Source: Anastatus disparis (taxonomy: Eukaryota > Arthropoda > Insecta > Hymenoptera > Eupelmidae). From it: a stretch of DNA of 64,000 nucleotides. Both the position numbers and the translations under genes were made by a program. Numbering within the stretch: the stretch's first letter is position 1; each line of letters begins with the position of its first letter. The notes beneath the pieces were generated by a model. It was given only the letters and a program-made list of their open reading frames with translations. It did not search any database and had not been told where the DNA came from. Location: the NCBI GenBank assembly GCA_017163975.1, contig JAFFSR010000264.1, positions 6,110,501 to 6,174,500 on the forward strand. Direction: 5' to 3'. Shown here one piece after another: positions 1 to 12,337 of this stretch.

Positions 1-8
1 ATTTTCAG

Positions 9-1832
9 CAAAGCAATTCGTCGAGTTCTGACATGGAGGTTAATTGTGTCATTGGCGAAACTGAGCAGACTTCAAGACAAGATAAGGTCTCCCAGCTTAG
101 GATTATTCTTCAAGAAAATCTTAAAGATTCACTATTGTCAGCAAGTAAATCCAATTTACATAATCAATCTGAGAAGCATCAAAATTTGCAAAAGAACAAT
201 TTAATTCTACCTACTCTCTTGAATCACAATAGTCAACCACTTAATACAAGACGTCGAGTTAGCTTTGAAACAAACACCACTCATCATAGTCAGGATAGCA
301 ATCAGGGCACAAATATGCTCAATAGCAATACTGTACCTCAGAGTCCGAATACTAGACGGAGAATATTCAATTTTACTCCCATATCACCTGGACCACTTTC
401 GCCAATTAATGGACATGCATCGAAATCAAACTCTGCTAATGCTAGCCCATTTGTTTCGCCCCGAAATACACCTGTCCCACGATCGCGGAGTAATTTACAA
501 GCTTGTGGCCGATCTCGTAGCTCTCATAAGATTTTGTCACGTTCAATATCGTGTAATGTAGCTTGTTCGTTCAGCAGAAATGATCCGTTCATTGTACCTA
601 CTAGTGAATTTGAATTCATTTCGACAAGACATGTTCATTCGCCTTTGCCATTAGCATCTCCTTCCTCGTCATCAGTTTGCAGCAAAACTCCCCAGGCATC
701 TCAGTTAGTACAGTTACAGTCTCAAAAATCGCAAAATTTGGCTTGTACTCCTTTTCTTAATGATTTAGCTACTCAAGAGGCACAATTACTCATCAATTAT
801 CCAAGCCAAGAAAATTTACAAGAAATTAAGAACGTTTATCAAAGACCACAACCAACCGATCAAGAAATAAGCGATTTATTACACAGTGATAGGCATCAAT
901 ACTTATCAAAAGATCAACTTTTTTTCCGCTCGCAATCTGTTCCGCTTCACAGGATGGTCAATCCCATACTTCTTTCACCTGTTTCGACACATCATGTCAC
1001 GCCAACTTTTTCTAGTCGAAGTTTTAATCCATCAACCAATAGTTCAATAGCTCCAACTCCCGTTCCAAGTGAGTTTAACGATTTTGGCTCTGTAGGAACG
1101 TGTGATGCTTCAAATTATCTACTTGATGTTGATCCTCTTGTTTCTTCTGATAATCATCAATTTTTGATTGAAGACAAAGAGATTATTCCGGATAACTTAA
1201 ATAATATATTTGATGATATTTTGAACGAGAGAGAACCAGAAGAGCTTTTAGCAGAAGAAAATAGTGATAAAGAGAGAACAATTAATTCAAATTCAATTAT
1301 ACAGGAGTCTCTGCCAAATACAAATCTTGCTAACGCTATTCTTATGGAGGGTTCTAGTGCACTTTCTCGGAGTTGGACAAATGAAAATAATGTCAATAGT
1401 AATGAGACTAGCGTTAGTGCTATACCAAACAATGTTCCAAAAATGATACATTCTCGTTCTTATCCTAATACACCACTACCATTGCTAAATTCTTCACTTG
1501 CCCTTCAATATCCTGAGGATAGCAACAGCTCGAGATCTTATCCCACAACGCCATTGCATAATTTGCAGCTTCAAGAGACTTATACAGAAAATAATGAACC
1601 AATGCTTTTTAATCCTACCTTAAACACGTTAAATCTTCATAACCCAACAGCAAGCGACAACAATGTATGTTCAACTAGTGTTGAGTGTAATGTAGCCGAT
1701 TTTTTATGTCCAGAACGTGATTTGCCAAATGACGAGACCAATGATCTGGTATCTCTTGCTAATTTTGACGGACTGCAAGATGTTGAAACTCTTTCACCAT
1801 TGTTTACAGAAGTTGTAGAATCAAATCACTGA
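9..1832 (+). CDS. 3'-terminal exon of a probable RFX5/RFX7-type transcription factor
   Basis: Seen: an open frame enters the window at base 9, right after a good splice acceptor (attttcag), and runs to TGA at 1830-1832, so the ATG at 33 is probably internal. The protein is low-complexity and rich in Ser, Pro and Asn. Numbered from that Met it has RVSF (75-78, a PP1-docking-like motif), NTRRR blocks at about 71 and 106, FTPISPGP (about 114-121), SPFVSPRNTPVPRSRS (about 138-152), RSQSVP (299-304, a canonical RSxSxP 14-3-3 site) and repeated SRSYPxTP motifs. Family knowledge: these blocks resemble the regulatory C-terminal region of RFX7-like winged-helix factors. Inference: the DNA-binding domain lies upstream, outside the window. 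No membrane segment or zinc finger is seen. Family assignment is moderate; that it is a host coding exon is strong. Confidence 0.6.
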   Translation, partial: QSNSSSSDMEVNCVIGETEQTSRQDKVSQLRIILQENLKDSLLSASKSNLHNQSEKHQNLQKNNLILPTLLNHNSQPLNTRRRVSFETNTTHHSQDSNQGTNMLNSNTVPQSPNTRRRIFNFTPISPGPLSPINGHASKSNSANASPFVSPRNTPVPRSRSNLQACGRSRSSHKILSRSISCNVACSFSRNDPFIVPTSEFEFISTRHVHSPLPLASPSSSSVCSKTPQASQLVQLQSQKSQNLACTPFLNDLATQEAQLLINYPSQENLQEIKNVYQRPQPTDQEISDLLHSDRHQYLSKDQLFFRSQSVPLHRMVNPILLSPVSTHHVTPTFSSRSFNPSTNSSIAPTPVPSEFNDFGSVGTCDASNYLLDVDPLVSSDNHQFLIEDKEIIPDNLNNIFDDILNEREPEELLAEENSDKERTINSNSIIQESLPNTNLANAILMEGSSALSRSWTNENNVNSNETSVSAIPNNVPKMIHSRSYPNTPLPLLNSSLALQYPEDSNSSRSYPTTPLHNLQLQETYTENNEPMLFNPTLNTLNLHNPTASDNNVCSTSVECNVADFLCPERDLPNDETNDLVSLANFDGLQDVETLSPLFTEVVESNH

Positions 1833-2175
1833 GACTGTGAGTTTTTAATTTTTAACTTTGCAGGTAACTGATGATATTTATAAATTGAAATTTACTCCTG
1901 CTCAGTTTTCTTTAAAAGTTCTTATATTTCAAAAAACAATCCGTTTTTATAATACCATGTTATCTTTTCATTTACAAAAGAATAAACGTAATCATGAAAA
2001 AGCGCACCATTTAAACGGAGTATTTAAAAATATTTTAATTGTTGGCAAAAAAATTGCAAAAAAATTATTGATCAAGTATTATTATTTAAATGATAAATAT
2101 CGACTTCTCTTTGAAAGTTAAAAAAATGAGAAATAACAGTTTCTTTTTGATAATAAAGAAGTAGATAAATTTTTT
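1833..2175 (+). other. Probable 3' UTR with poly(A) signal
   Basis: AT-rich sequence after the stop codon. AATAAA at 2152-2157 is the first good poly(A) signal and probably ends the mRNA of the preceding exon. A pyrimidine-AG at about 1850-1862 could act as an acceptor, but no donor makes it useful. Confidence 0.4.
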
Positions 2176-3885
2176 TGTAAATTATTATCTCTTTTATTTA
2201 AATTTTTTTTAATGTCAGGGCAATTTAAGTTCTTAAAAAAATGTGTATTACTCTGTCTAAAAGGACCATAATTTCCAGATAAAATCTGTTGTAAAGAATT
2301 TTTAATAATATAGTGTTCGCACTCTAAACTTGTATAATTTGTTTCTTTAATGACCTTATGTTTTTCAAAACATTAAAGCGCATCAGAAATCATCACTCAG
2401 TATTTTGGTGGTAAAAATTTAAATTAATGAAAAAATCATTCAATATTTCAATTAAATAAGATTTTAACAAAATTATGTATAAAATTTAGATACACATATA
2501 TATAAAATACATATAGGTTTAAATAAAACTTTAAAATTTTAAAATTATTTAATTTATAAATTTAATACATTTAAGAACATTAAATTAAAAAAAAGGAACA
2601 AATAATATGAATATGTAGATTATATTTAAAACATTTTTGTTTATTCACTTAATTGTTGTAGTATTCAAATATTGAAATTTTGATTAAAGTAACTGATGGC
2701 AAAATTAAAAATGAAAAATTTTTCATAGATATTTTTGAATAAATAACCCATTTTCCAGGTTTCATCTCTTTTATTCATTGTAAACAATGCAAAATTTTTT
2801 TATTGTTTCAACAATCAGATATTTGAAAAATTAATCTAAGTTTATCAGTAACAAACTGAATAATAAAATATCAAGAAATTATGAATAGATTACTATTATT
2901 TAAAGTGATTCTTAAATTTATAACTTATAAACTAAATTCTTGCATTTTTCCAAAACTTTTATTTAACCGAATTAAAATCATGTTCGATAAAAAAATAGAA
3001 CACATCAACGTTAGCTTGTATTATCCCTTATTATTAAATCGGTACAAAAATATACTGAAATCATTCACAGCGTGAAAGGACAATAAGTTCTCCTAAAATA
3101 ATGAATGATGATAGTTTACACTAAATCGTAAATCTATCGTCAGATTTTGCTTACGATTTGTAATGCAAACCAAGCAAGTTCAGAAAAATAATGAAAATAT
3201 TTAAAAAAGACAAATAAAAAGACATAGTTAAAAAAAATTAAGAAAATAAGTAAAAAAAATTGACTAAATAATTAAAAAAAATTGACTGATTGTAATGAAA
3301 GTAATATGCAACTTTATTTACTTCAGAGGAAAATAAAAAAGAAAAAAAGAGAATGACAAATTTATAATACAAATACTGTTACGCACACAATGTATAACTT
3401 ATAGAGTTACATATAGTTTTGGTGTAATCGTTGTAATTACAGGTTCACCTTTTTGCCGAGTAATTATATAAAGTCATAAGTTTAAAAAAAAACGAAACAT
3501 TTTCATGTATTTGCCGAACGTATATTTAGTGAATCTATAATACATAGTGAATGGAATATAATTTTGATTTTGCGCGTTGCATATATAAGAAAATAAAATA
3601 TCAACCAATCACAGTTTATGGAATTCCATCACACTATATTGTTATGATGGAACTACTGATGTAGCTTTAAATCCATTAAAACCTCAACTAAATTATGATT
3701 TTTAAATTAAAAATTTTTAGAAAAAAATACATTGTTAAAGTATATTAGACATGTTTATTGAAAATTAAAAATTTATCGTTATTTTATCACTAAATCAAAA
3801 CTTTATAAAATCGACTAGAATAAGACTGTTTTCATTCTTTTGATGAAAATTTCAGTATAAATACATTAATTATTTGTATTACGTA
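2176..3885. other. AT-rich intergenic DNA, nothing recognised
   Basis: Short chance frames only (the longest is about 64 codons, AT-biased, no motif). No RNA gene, terminal inverted repeat or tandem array was seen. Confidence 0.6.
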
Positions 3886-4056
3886 GGGTTGTCAGAAAAA
3901 AATCAGTACATATCTGATGCATAAGTCATAACGGTAAAAGAATTTTAAAAAATGGTTGAAATTTAAAATAAATTATGTTTATATAAATATGTAACTTGTG
4001 TATTTCTGAATATATAACCAAAATAATTTCTGCAAAATTAGTACATCTGGCAACCC
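3886..4056. mobile_element. 171-bp MITE, termini GGGTTGYCAGA, TSD TA
   Basis: Ends GGGTTGTCAGA (3886) and its complement CTGGCAACCC (to 4056) are inverted and flanked by TA on both sides (3884-3885, 4057-4058). The interior is AT-rich without coding capacity. The TA duplication would fit Tc1/mariner-type insertion; family not proven. The next element starts directly at the right-hand TA. Confidence 0.5.
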
Positions 4057-4058
4057 TA

Positions 4059-5623
4059 CCCTGCTAGAAAAAATCAACTGAGAAATCAGGTGATTAGAGA
4101 AATCAGATGAAAAATCATATGAGAAATCACATGAGAAATAAAGCCAAAACCTCATCTGGTTTCTCATATGGGATCGTTCACAAATTACCTAACACCATGA
4201 GGGGGGGGGGGGTTTACTTAAATGTTATGCTGGGTTATAGGGAGGTTATAGGTGCACGTTACGAAACATTAAAAAAAAATTTTCAATTTGAAATTTAATT
4301 AGTTCTCAACAATGCACGCTAACATCTCACTACCACCTTTGTTTTCGATGTAATACCAACTTTAATTTGTTACATTCATGAACTAATTTTTGTGAGAAAA
4401 ATAAATTCAATATTATATTGAATTAAGGGTGTGAGTTGTCAAGAAATGAAATTTTTAAATTGTTTACTAATAAGTACACTGAGAAAAAAAGTTTCTTGAA
4501 ACAAGGGAAAACTCTAATGTGATGTAATCGTTTTAATAGAAAATAAAATTTTTTAGATTCAAGTAACTAAATGTTTAAATCGAAATCACGAGGTTCTTGT
4601 TTCAAACATCAAAATGTCTTTATTTGAAATAAATCCACTTGATGCGAGTGGATTTATTATTGATTGAAAATCTTTTTAAATTCTTTAAGTATATTTTCTT
4701 TATAGTATATTTTAGATTTTACTGGAAAAAATTTGTTCATATTTTCAGACAGATAGTTACTTCAAAGGCAGTATTCATTTGCTATTATTAATGATGGCGT
4801 CGTTATTGATAATTATCATATTAATTTCAAAATTTATGTATATGCAAATTTGAGTTGAATAATATTTATTATTTATTTATAATTAACTAACAAATTTTTT
4901 GATTATATTAAGGTGGTTCGTGCGGTAAGAGAGAGAAAGCTAGCTGTGAGAGAAAGAGATAGCGCTCACATGATACAGTTGCGCATGCGCAGCAACGTAA
5001 ATGTGAACGAAATATGCATCGTTTATCTAATAATTACATGTTCAAAACACTTTATCTCTTTAATAAAACGATGAATTTACGTGAATCTTGTTGGAAAATG
5101 TTTATTATTAGTTCCTTTATATATGTTTAAATTTTCAATTACAATTTGAATTTAGTTTATGAGATATTGCGATTAACAGCTACGAAATGTAAAAATTCCA
5201 ATATATATAGATATACTTCCAATGTAATTTGTAAAACTTTGAACATCGATTAATCAAAAACGAAACGATGAAATGTTCTGAAATTTTAATATGATATTCA
5301 CATTGCCTTCATTGAACTATACCTACAATTTCAAGAGTATCTTGAAAAAACACGTTAGTCGCACGAACCACCTTAATTGTTTTGATTACAATAAATTTAA
5401 TAGATAAATTATAAAATTCTCAACTATATTTTAAATATTTATGTTACGTAATTACTATACAGGGGGGGGGGGGAGCAAAATAATTTTGTTACATAAGGCG
5501 GGAGGGCGTCTATTTTTGTAAAAAAAAGTGCGTTATGAAATTTGTGAACAGCACCTATGATTTCTCATGTGATTTCTCATATGATTTATCACCTGATTTG
5601 TCAGTTGATTTTTTCTAGCAGGA
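4059..5623. mobile_element. Foldback element with CCCTGCTAGAAAAAATC ends
   Basis: Left terminus CCCTGCTAGAAAAAATC (4059) is mirrored by GATTTTTTCTAGCAGGA (to 5623; last base mutated), with TA on both sides. Subterminal arms are reiterated, partly palindromic motifs (AGAAATCAC, CATATGAGAAAT, ATCACCTG). It carries two G12 runs (4201-4212 and 5462-5473), both on the + strand. No transposase is present. A separate TTAA element sits inside (4912-5372). It belongs to the CCC-ended family seen many times in this window. Confidence 0.65.
4912..5372. mobile_element. 461-bp piggyBac-like MITE, TSD TTAA
   Basis: Terminal inverted repeat GGTGGTTCGTGC (4912) and GCACGAACCACC (to 5372), each abutting TTAA (4908-4911; 5373-5376). 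A TTAA target is characteristic of piggyBac (and Kolobok) elements. No ORF, so non-autonomous. Its left part is GC-richer and holds purine-rich repeats (gagagagaaag). Nested inside the 4059-5623 foldback element, so younger than it. Confidence 0.7.
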
Positions 5624-5625
5624 TA

Positions 5626-8600
5626 TATTACGTTCGAAACATTTGAAAAAAAAATATTGACAACATGAATTTTATTTTAAACATAGAAATTTTTATAATT
5701 GTAATGTGCAATAATATTTTTTTAATTATTGATGAAATTTCATAAGACTTCAATTTTATTAAACAACTTTTCTAAAAAAAATTTCTTATAATAATCATTA
5801 AAGATTTTGTTTTTATAATTTAAAATTTCGTTCTAGAAACGATATTTGCTGAATCAATATCAATAACAAGTATCAGTATTAATAATTAAAAATAATTTTG
5901 ACATTCTTTAAAAATTTTCCAAACTATATCGATGGTTTTAAATCGTTGGTTTATATTTAAAAATATCACATCTAGTAGAGTTGAAAAGCGGTTACTTTTT
6001 AATTATTTTTTAAAAATATATTTTGAAACTTATCTCAAAATTATGTAGCTCTAAGTATTAACGATAGCTATTATCATATTAGTTTTCTTACTTATGTTCT
6101 TAAGATAAAATGAAAGACTGCAAAGAGTTTGTAAAATACTTAGTAAGTATAACGAAACTTTACTAGTTAGGTGTATTTATATAGAAACATCGGAATATTT
6201 TTTCTTTTGTTAATGTTCTTATTATTTTTATATCAGCAAATTATTTCTAATGTTGACACATTTATGAATTTATAAAAACTTTTAAATTTTTTATGAGAAC
6301 ACCTATATTGTTGCTGTTGTATCCTTATTCATAATTTATAAAGAATTTTTTTTTAAATCCATGCAATTTAAAATTGAGTGCTGAACGTTTGAATCTAAAT
6401 GATTAGAATTATAATTTGCCTTGATTTAATTAAAATATTATGATTATTATTAAAAAATAATATATTAATAGTATTTACGTTATTCTTTTTTTTCTTTATA
6501 TACGATAGTTCAATTCGCGTAAATAATATTTTTCAAAATTATAGCTAAAGCATTAGAAAAACGTATCAAAGATATAATAGAACAATATAAGATTAGTAAC
6601 GATTTCGTCTCAATTCCATAAAACGAAAAAAAGAGTTGAGTCGTATCTAGAAATTTGAGTGATTATTACGATATGCTTAATAATTATTATAAAGCAAAAT
6701 ACGAAGCTGGTATGTAAAATCGTTAGATGGTAGAGTACCTAATCCTTTTTAACCATAACAATTTTCGATTCAATGAAATTACAAGAAAGTGATTACATAA
6801 ACTATTTAACTATACCCACGTTATGTAATTTAGGTAGACCAGCTAAAAATGCACATCACCGTTGATCGAAGAGAAGTAATAAAAATGTAAAATAAATTCG
6901 TAAATTTTATTATTTATTTTGTAATAAGTCTAAAATTGCCGTAACATTTTTAATGATTTAGGCAATTAAAAATAGAGTCATCCAGACAACTTTGACATTT
7001 TTTTGAGAGTAGATTGTTAATTAAAAGGGTCAAATTATGTAGTGCCTTAGTTGCTTCAAAATTAAACGATTTACATGCAATATCAGAAAATTCAAATATT
7101 TCAGAATTAAAGTAGTTCTTTACGAATCCCGAAGTCAATGCAGTGCATATGAAAAACTTTCTGAAATTGTTACGCAAAATATATTTCTAATGAGTAATAT
7201 ATGTATTCATAAATTTTTAACTATATTTTATTAATTTCAACGTAAAAATATTTTCTTAGCATATCAATAATGATTTTCATAAAGCTCCGTTGTTGCCTTA
7301 ATCTAAATTTTTAATTAAATAATTAATTAGTTTGATTAAATTTTATGATTAGATTATGATTTAGAGAATAAAATTTTCGTTCAGTCACAAATTCATGAAA
7401 AAAATTTTGATGAAAATTTAAATAGTATAATTTCTGGTTTTGCTACACGTTTAAAACTTTTGTGGTCTGTATAGTTAAACAACAACCTACACAATATATA
7501 GGAAAGGAACACACGTTCTGTATAAATTAAAAATAAAATATTTTATGTATCTGCATAATTTTTGTATAATTTTTATGTTATTAAAAAATTTTCGATAAAA
7601 TTTTGTATGATAAATTCTATGCATAATTTATAAACTTAACACGAAAATATGTTCAATCAAAAAAGTACACATGATTTGGGTATTTTTATAGAATAATTTT
7701 AATCAAGCGAAAAATGTGTTCTTGGCTTCCATTTTTAACACATGTCGTGTTTCAAAAACGGATCCCAATCTTCATGAATGTATTCACAGCAAAAATTAAA
7801 AAAAACGCAAATTAAATTGATGTGAAGTAAAATATTTTAAAATAATTTCTTCTATTCTTTATGCTACTTTAAAAGTTGGCAATTTTCCAACTTTTTAAAA
7901 AATTTCTCTAATTTGTATTTTCGTTTAAATAATGATCAGTGAAGTATTTAAACAATGAACAAAAAAATTTAAAAAACCTAAAAAATTTTTTGATAAAGCT
8001 ACAAGTGATCATATTATAAAAACATGCAAGAAATAGAATTCAAATAATCCAGAATATTTTTTTCATATTTCTTAAAAAATTAAAATAATGTATCATATTA
8101 AAAAGTATAAATGAAAATAATTCACAAGATGTGTTTAAATTTAAACGAGAAAAATAACATAAATATTGAGTAATATTATATTTTATACAACGATTTATTG
8201 AAAAAATAATTTCACACAAATTCTATATATTAAATGTGTTTATAAACTACGCACTCTACCAAATTTACACAAGTTTTGCGTATACTTTGTGTATTTTGGT
8301 TCACTATATATTTACGCTCAATCGTATACATTTTACATAAAACACGTGTAAATTAAGACAGAATCGGTGTGTTTAAATTATTATTCATTTACACACAACT
8401 TTTGTATTCTGTATCAATTTACACAAAACACAAAAATTTTCAGTGTGCTTCGTTTATATTATTTATGTTATTATTACTACTTTACAACATCCAATTGTTT
8501 ATAACTTTATTAAAAAGCGTTGTGGCAAAAAAAATCATAGGCGATGATTTTTTTTTTAATTGTTTCTATTCCTGTTTCAATTCTTCACTGATCATCATTA

Positions 8601-11600
8601 AAAAAGAAAGGAATTACAGAAATTTTTTAAAATTAAAAAAATTGACAATTTTTAAGATAAAAAATATTTTAAAAAATTTAACGTCGTTTGAGAAATTAGA
8701 ATTTTTTACTTACCTTTATCTTTAATTTTCTTTTTTTTTAATTTTTGTTATGCGACTAGTAGAACAAGAGATAGTATTGTTCAAAGAATTACTGATCATG
8801 TGTACACTTTTTTTATGACTATTGGGAAGTATAAGATTCTCATTTTTATCTTCTGCTTTTTCAAATTCATCTACAATTATTGAGCTAAAGAATTTTATTA
8901 TTGCTATATGAAATTACACAGTTCCCATATAATGTGTATAAAAACAAATATTTTCAAATAATTTTTACTCAAAAATTCATTTGTTAACTCAGAAATAAAA
9001 GGATTGAAATGAATTTTGTTTAGATAAAATAATATTTTTTTCGAAATTTTTTCTAGTTTTTGAAATTTGTAAAGAACTGTCTTAATAGCTAATTATGTAC
9101 TTCTATAAACCTTAATTTTCTTATTTAACAACGTCAAAATTTGTATCTAAATAATATATAAAACTAGCAATTTTAAGCGCCCGTAATTTCAAACTTGTTT
9201 TATTTTAACCAATCAAAACTGTCTTATCGTGATCACAAATTCTAGCCATCAATTTTTCAAGAGAGGATTAAGCTAAATTTAATCCATTGTATTGCATTTT
9301 TTTAAATATCAAATAAGCAATAAGTATTTCTTTAATATTTTAATGTTATATATTAAAAGAAAACGTTAAAATTAATTAATTAAAAAAAATAACACCAATA
9401 ATTACTGGGCAACTAAACTGTTGCTAAAGGCACTTAATAATTTTTATAGATTTTCGAATTGGTCATAATGCACACAAAAAGTGAGTTTTCTTATATAAAA
9501 TTATTAATGAAAGTAGTCGAAGAAAAATACAAAATAAGAGAAAAAATTGCTTATAAAATAAAGAGCAAATATTAATGATTCAAAATTTGTTGTAGATAAT
9601 ATGATTTATCTAAAAACGTTAAACAAGTATTGTTGGAGGTTTATGAGAAATTCATAAATAGTTGATAAAAACTATTAATGAATCTAAAATAAATTAACAT
9701 GCGACTTCACAACATAATGCTTTGTCATTTATGATTATTGATGCTCTCAAACATTTAGTTGTCAGTTCGTGGTATAAAAAATTAAATAATATTTAAGTGA
9801 AGATCATTATTGTTTACAAGCTAATTTTTTTTCAAATTGATGTGAATTAATATTTATGCGATCTATCCACGATCTCAGAAGTAAATGTTTTAGTCATAAA
9901 CAATCATTTATCTCTTATAGATTTCATCTATACATTATAAATTTTAATTAGTTTTATATATAAAGATAATTATATTTAAAATTTTTTATTTTTACTTGAT
10001 GCTAACATTTTTTGACGTAGTGTATTAACACGTCAAAAAAAAATTCATATTCATGAATTTTGTGTGATTTTAAAATAATAGACAATGAATAACAAAAGAA
10101 TATGTTACTGAAAAATATACTTAATGAACTAATATTTATTTTATTGTAACAAAATTATTTCTTTCGCTTTTTTTAAAATAAAAATAATTACTTTTAAAAA
10201 ATTAATTACATGGATCGTAATTATGACCAAATCATGTACAATAGTTTGTGTTTCTATAGCTCAGTGGCATGTTACATGATTTTTATTTTAAACATTTATC
10301 TATTTATTGCTCTAACCGATTCTGATTATTACTGGTGAATGTTGTTTTTTACTGTTATAATAGTTACTTTTGAAAAAATTTTCTAATTTATTAAAGAAAA
10401 AATAATGTAGCATATGATTTGATTGCAAATATAAAATTTGTTAAAAAAAAGTTAATGGGAAACCAGTATAAAACTTAAATTTAAAAGCAGTTTTAAAAAT
10501 ATTTATCTTAATTTGTCTTTGTATTGAATATTGTGATTCAAATGAAAGTCGCTATTGCGAATATGCGAGTTTTAAAAAACTCTTCATTTATATTTTTGTA
10601 ATAAAGTCGAAAAATTGTCATTTCAATTTTTTCATAATAACGATTCTGTTTAGAAGCAATGCATATTATTCACAAAACCTATAAGAAAAAATTAATATAC
10701 AAAATTTATTATTCAGCTGATGTAAAAAAACGACGTTTTTAAGTAAAATCTCCAATTCTTGAAATAAACTGTATGCACTGAAAAAGATATTTTTAATTGA
10801 GTCATTTAATTAATAGTTTATCTTACTAAATTGATCGGTTTAATATTAAATTAATTGCTTTTATATATGAATAAAAAAAGGATATGTTTTATTTATTAAA
10901 ATTATTACAACTGAAATAAAAGAAAGTTATATTTATACAAGCAAAATTTTCGATTTGGTAAATCACATTCATTAGAATTAATTAGAAATCCGTTTTCATA
11001 AGCGACTTTCTTAGATGCGGTGTAAAAAAAAATACAAAAAACCTATTATTTGTATCCATTTAGTAAACTGTGATATTTGCATAAGTGCTTATAGATATGT
11101 ATATGAATGTATATATTATAATCTCGTTTATTCTAATTTTTCTTGTAATTTTTTATTTTCTATATGAATGAATGTATGCATGATAAATCAATTGTAAAAA
11201 ATAAAAACTGGTGCATTTATTCCTTATAAATTAAAAAAATTATGTCAAAATATTCAACAATTGAATACATTAAATATATGTAATTAGATTTTTTTCGAAC
11301 TATATGTATGTACAATCTGTGAAAAAAGCCAGAACTATAAATTTTGACAAAAAACTTTTATAGTTGAGAAAAAACCTGGTTTTTTATGGACCATTCAATC
11401 AATAATTTTTCATATAAAAAATTCTAATTATTTTTAAAACAAATAAAAAAAGCACCAATAATGGGTAGTTTGCACAAATGTTTTTAGAAACATACACTTG
11501 TGTAGAAATAATAATTAACATTCTTAAGCCCTAGTGAAAACGTAGATAGGAAATATATAAAATATATAAATATATAATTTTGTATAATTTATAATTACAA

Positions 11601-12219
11601 TATAGCATAAATAATAAAGATTTAATATTGTATGGCCTAAATTTAATGTATATTTTTTACAAGACAACATAAAATATTTATACAGTATTGTTACAGTAGA
11701 AAAAACTTTATTAAGATTTTTCTTTCTTTTTACATTTTTCTTAAAGATTTTTATCTTTGATATTATCTGCACTGATTTAAAAGTTTTGAATTTAAAAATC
11801 CTTAAAAGTAGAATTAAAATTCATAAAAAGCATATATTACTTTCTGTATACTAAAATAAAAAATTTTACTTTATACAACAATAAAAGAATTAATTCTTTT
11901 TCAACTATTTTAAACAGTTTAAAACTATATTCAAGTTTTAGAAAAAAATAAATTTCATTACCAATTTTTTGTAATAATATTCATTTTTTATTTACTAGTA
12001 GATCGTCAAAGTTTTTGATATTGGGTATAATTGCAGATAACAATCTAAATCTTATTTCATTCTCGTTTCATAGAATGAACTAGTTAAAAAACATTTTTCG
12101 AGATGTCGTATTGCTTACGATCTAGACTGTTTACAATATTTTAGAAAGAATTAATATAACTGAGTCCTTTAATGGATTATCCAAACTTTAAGAAATTGTG
12201 GAATGTTTTTAATTTATAT
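5626..12219. other. AT-rich intergenic DNA, essentially featureless
   Basis: More than 6 kb of AT-rich sequence. Frames up to 118 codons (8369-8725) are Phe/Lys/Ile/Asn-rich and follow the A/T composition; none shows a domain. At about 8220-8450 there is a cluster of acacaaaa/tgtgtaaat motifs ending in the complement of CACTGAAAATTTTTGTG, which looks like one surviving end of a transposon. No tRNA, rRNA or tandem array was recognised. Confidence 0.55.
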
Positions 12220-12225
12220 TTTATT
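12220..12225 (-). promoter_or_regulatory. Candidate poly(A) signal of the YME1L gene
   Basis: TTTATT on + is AATAAA on -, about 110 bases downstream of the YME1L stop codon. First canonical hexamer on that strand in a sensible position. Confidence 0.4.
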
Positions 12226-12337
12226 ATTAATTGAAAAATAATTTTCTTATTATAGAAAGTCATCAGTCTAGATTTAAATAAAAATAATGAAACAAGACGA
12301 TATACTCGAAAAACCACACACTGTTCAAAATAGTATA

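Noticed and set aside
8369..8725. 118-codon open frame
   Set aside because: Phe/Ile/Lys/Asn-rich translation of AT-rich DNA, no domain, overlaps a transposon-end-like repeat cluster.
10258..10275. tRNA-like A box (tatagctcagtggcatg)
   Set aside because: No B box, no acceptor stem and no cloverleaf in the following 100 bases.
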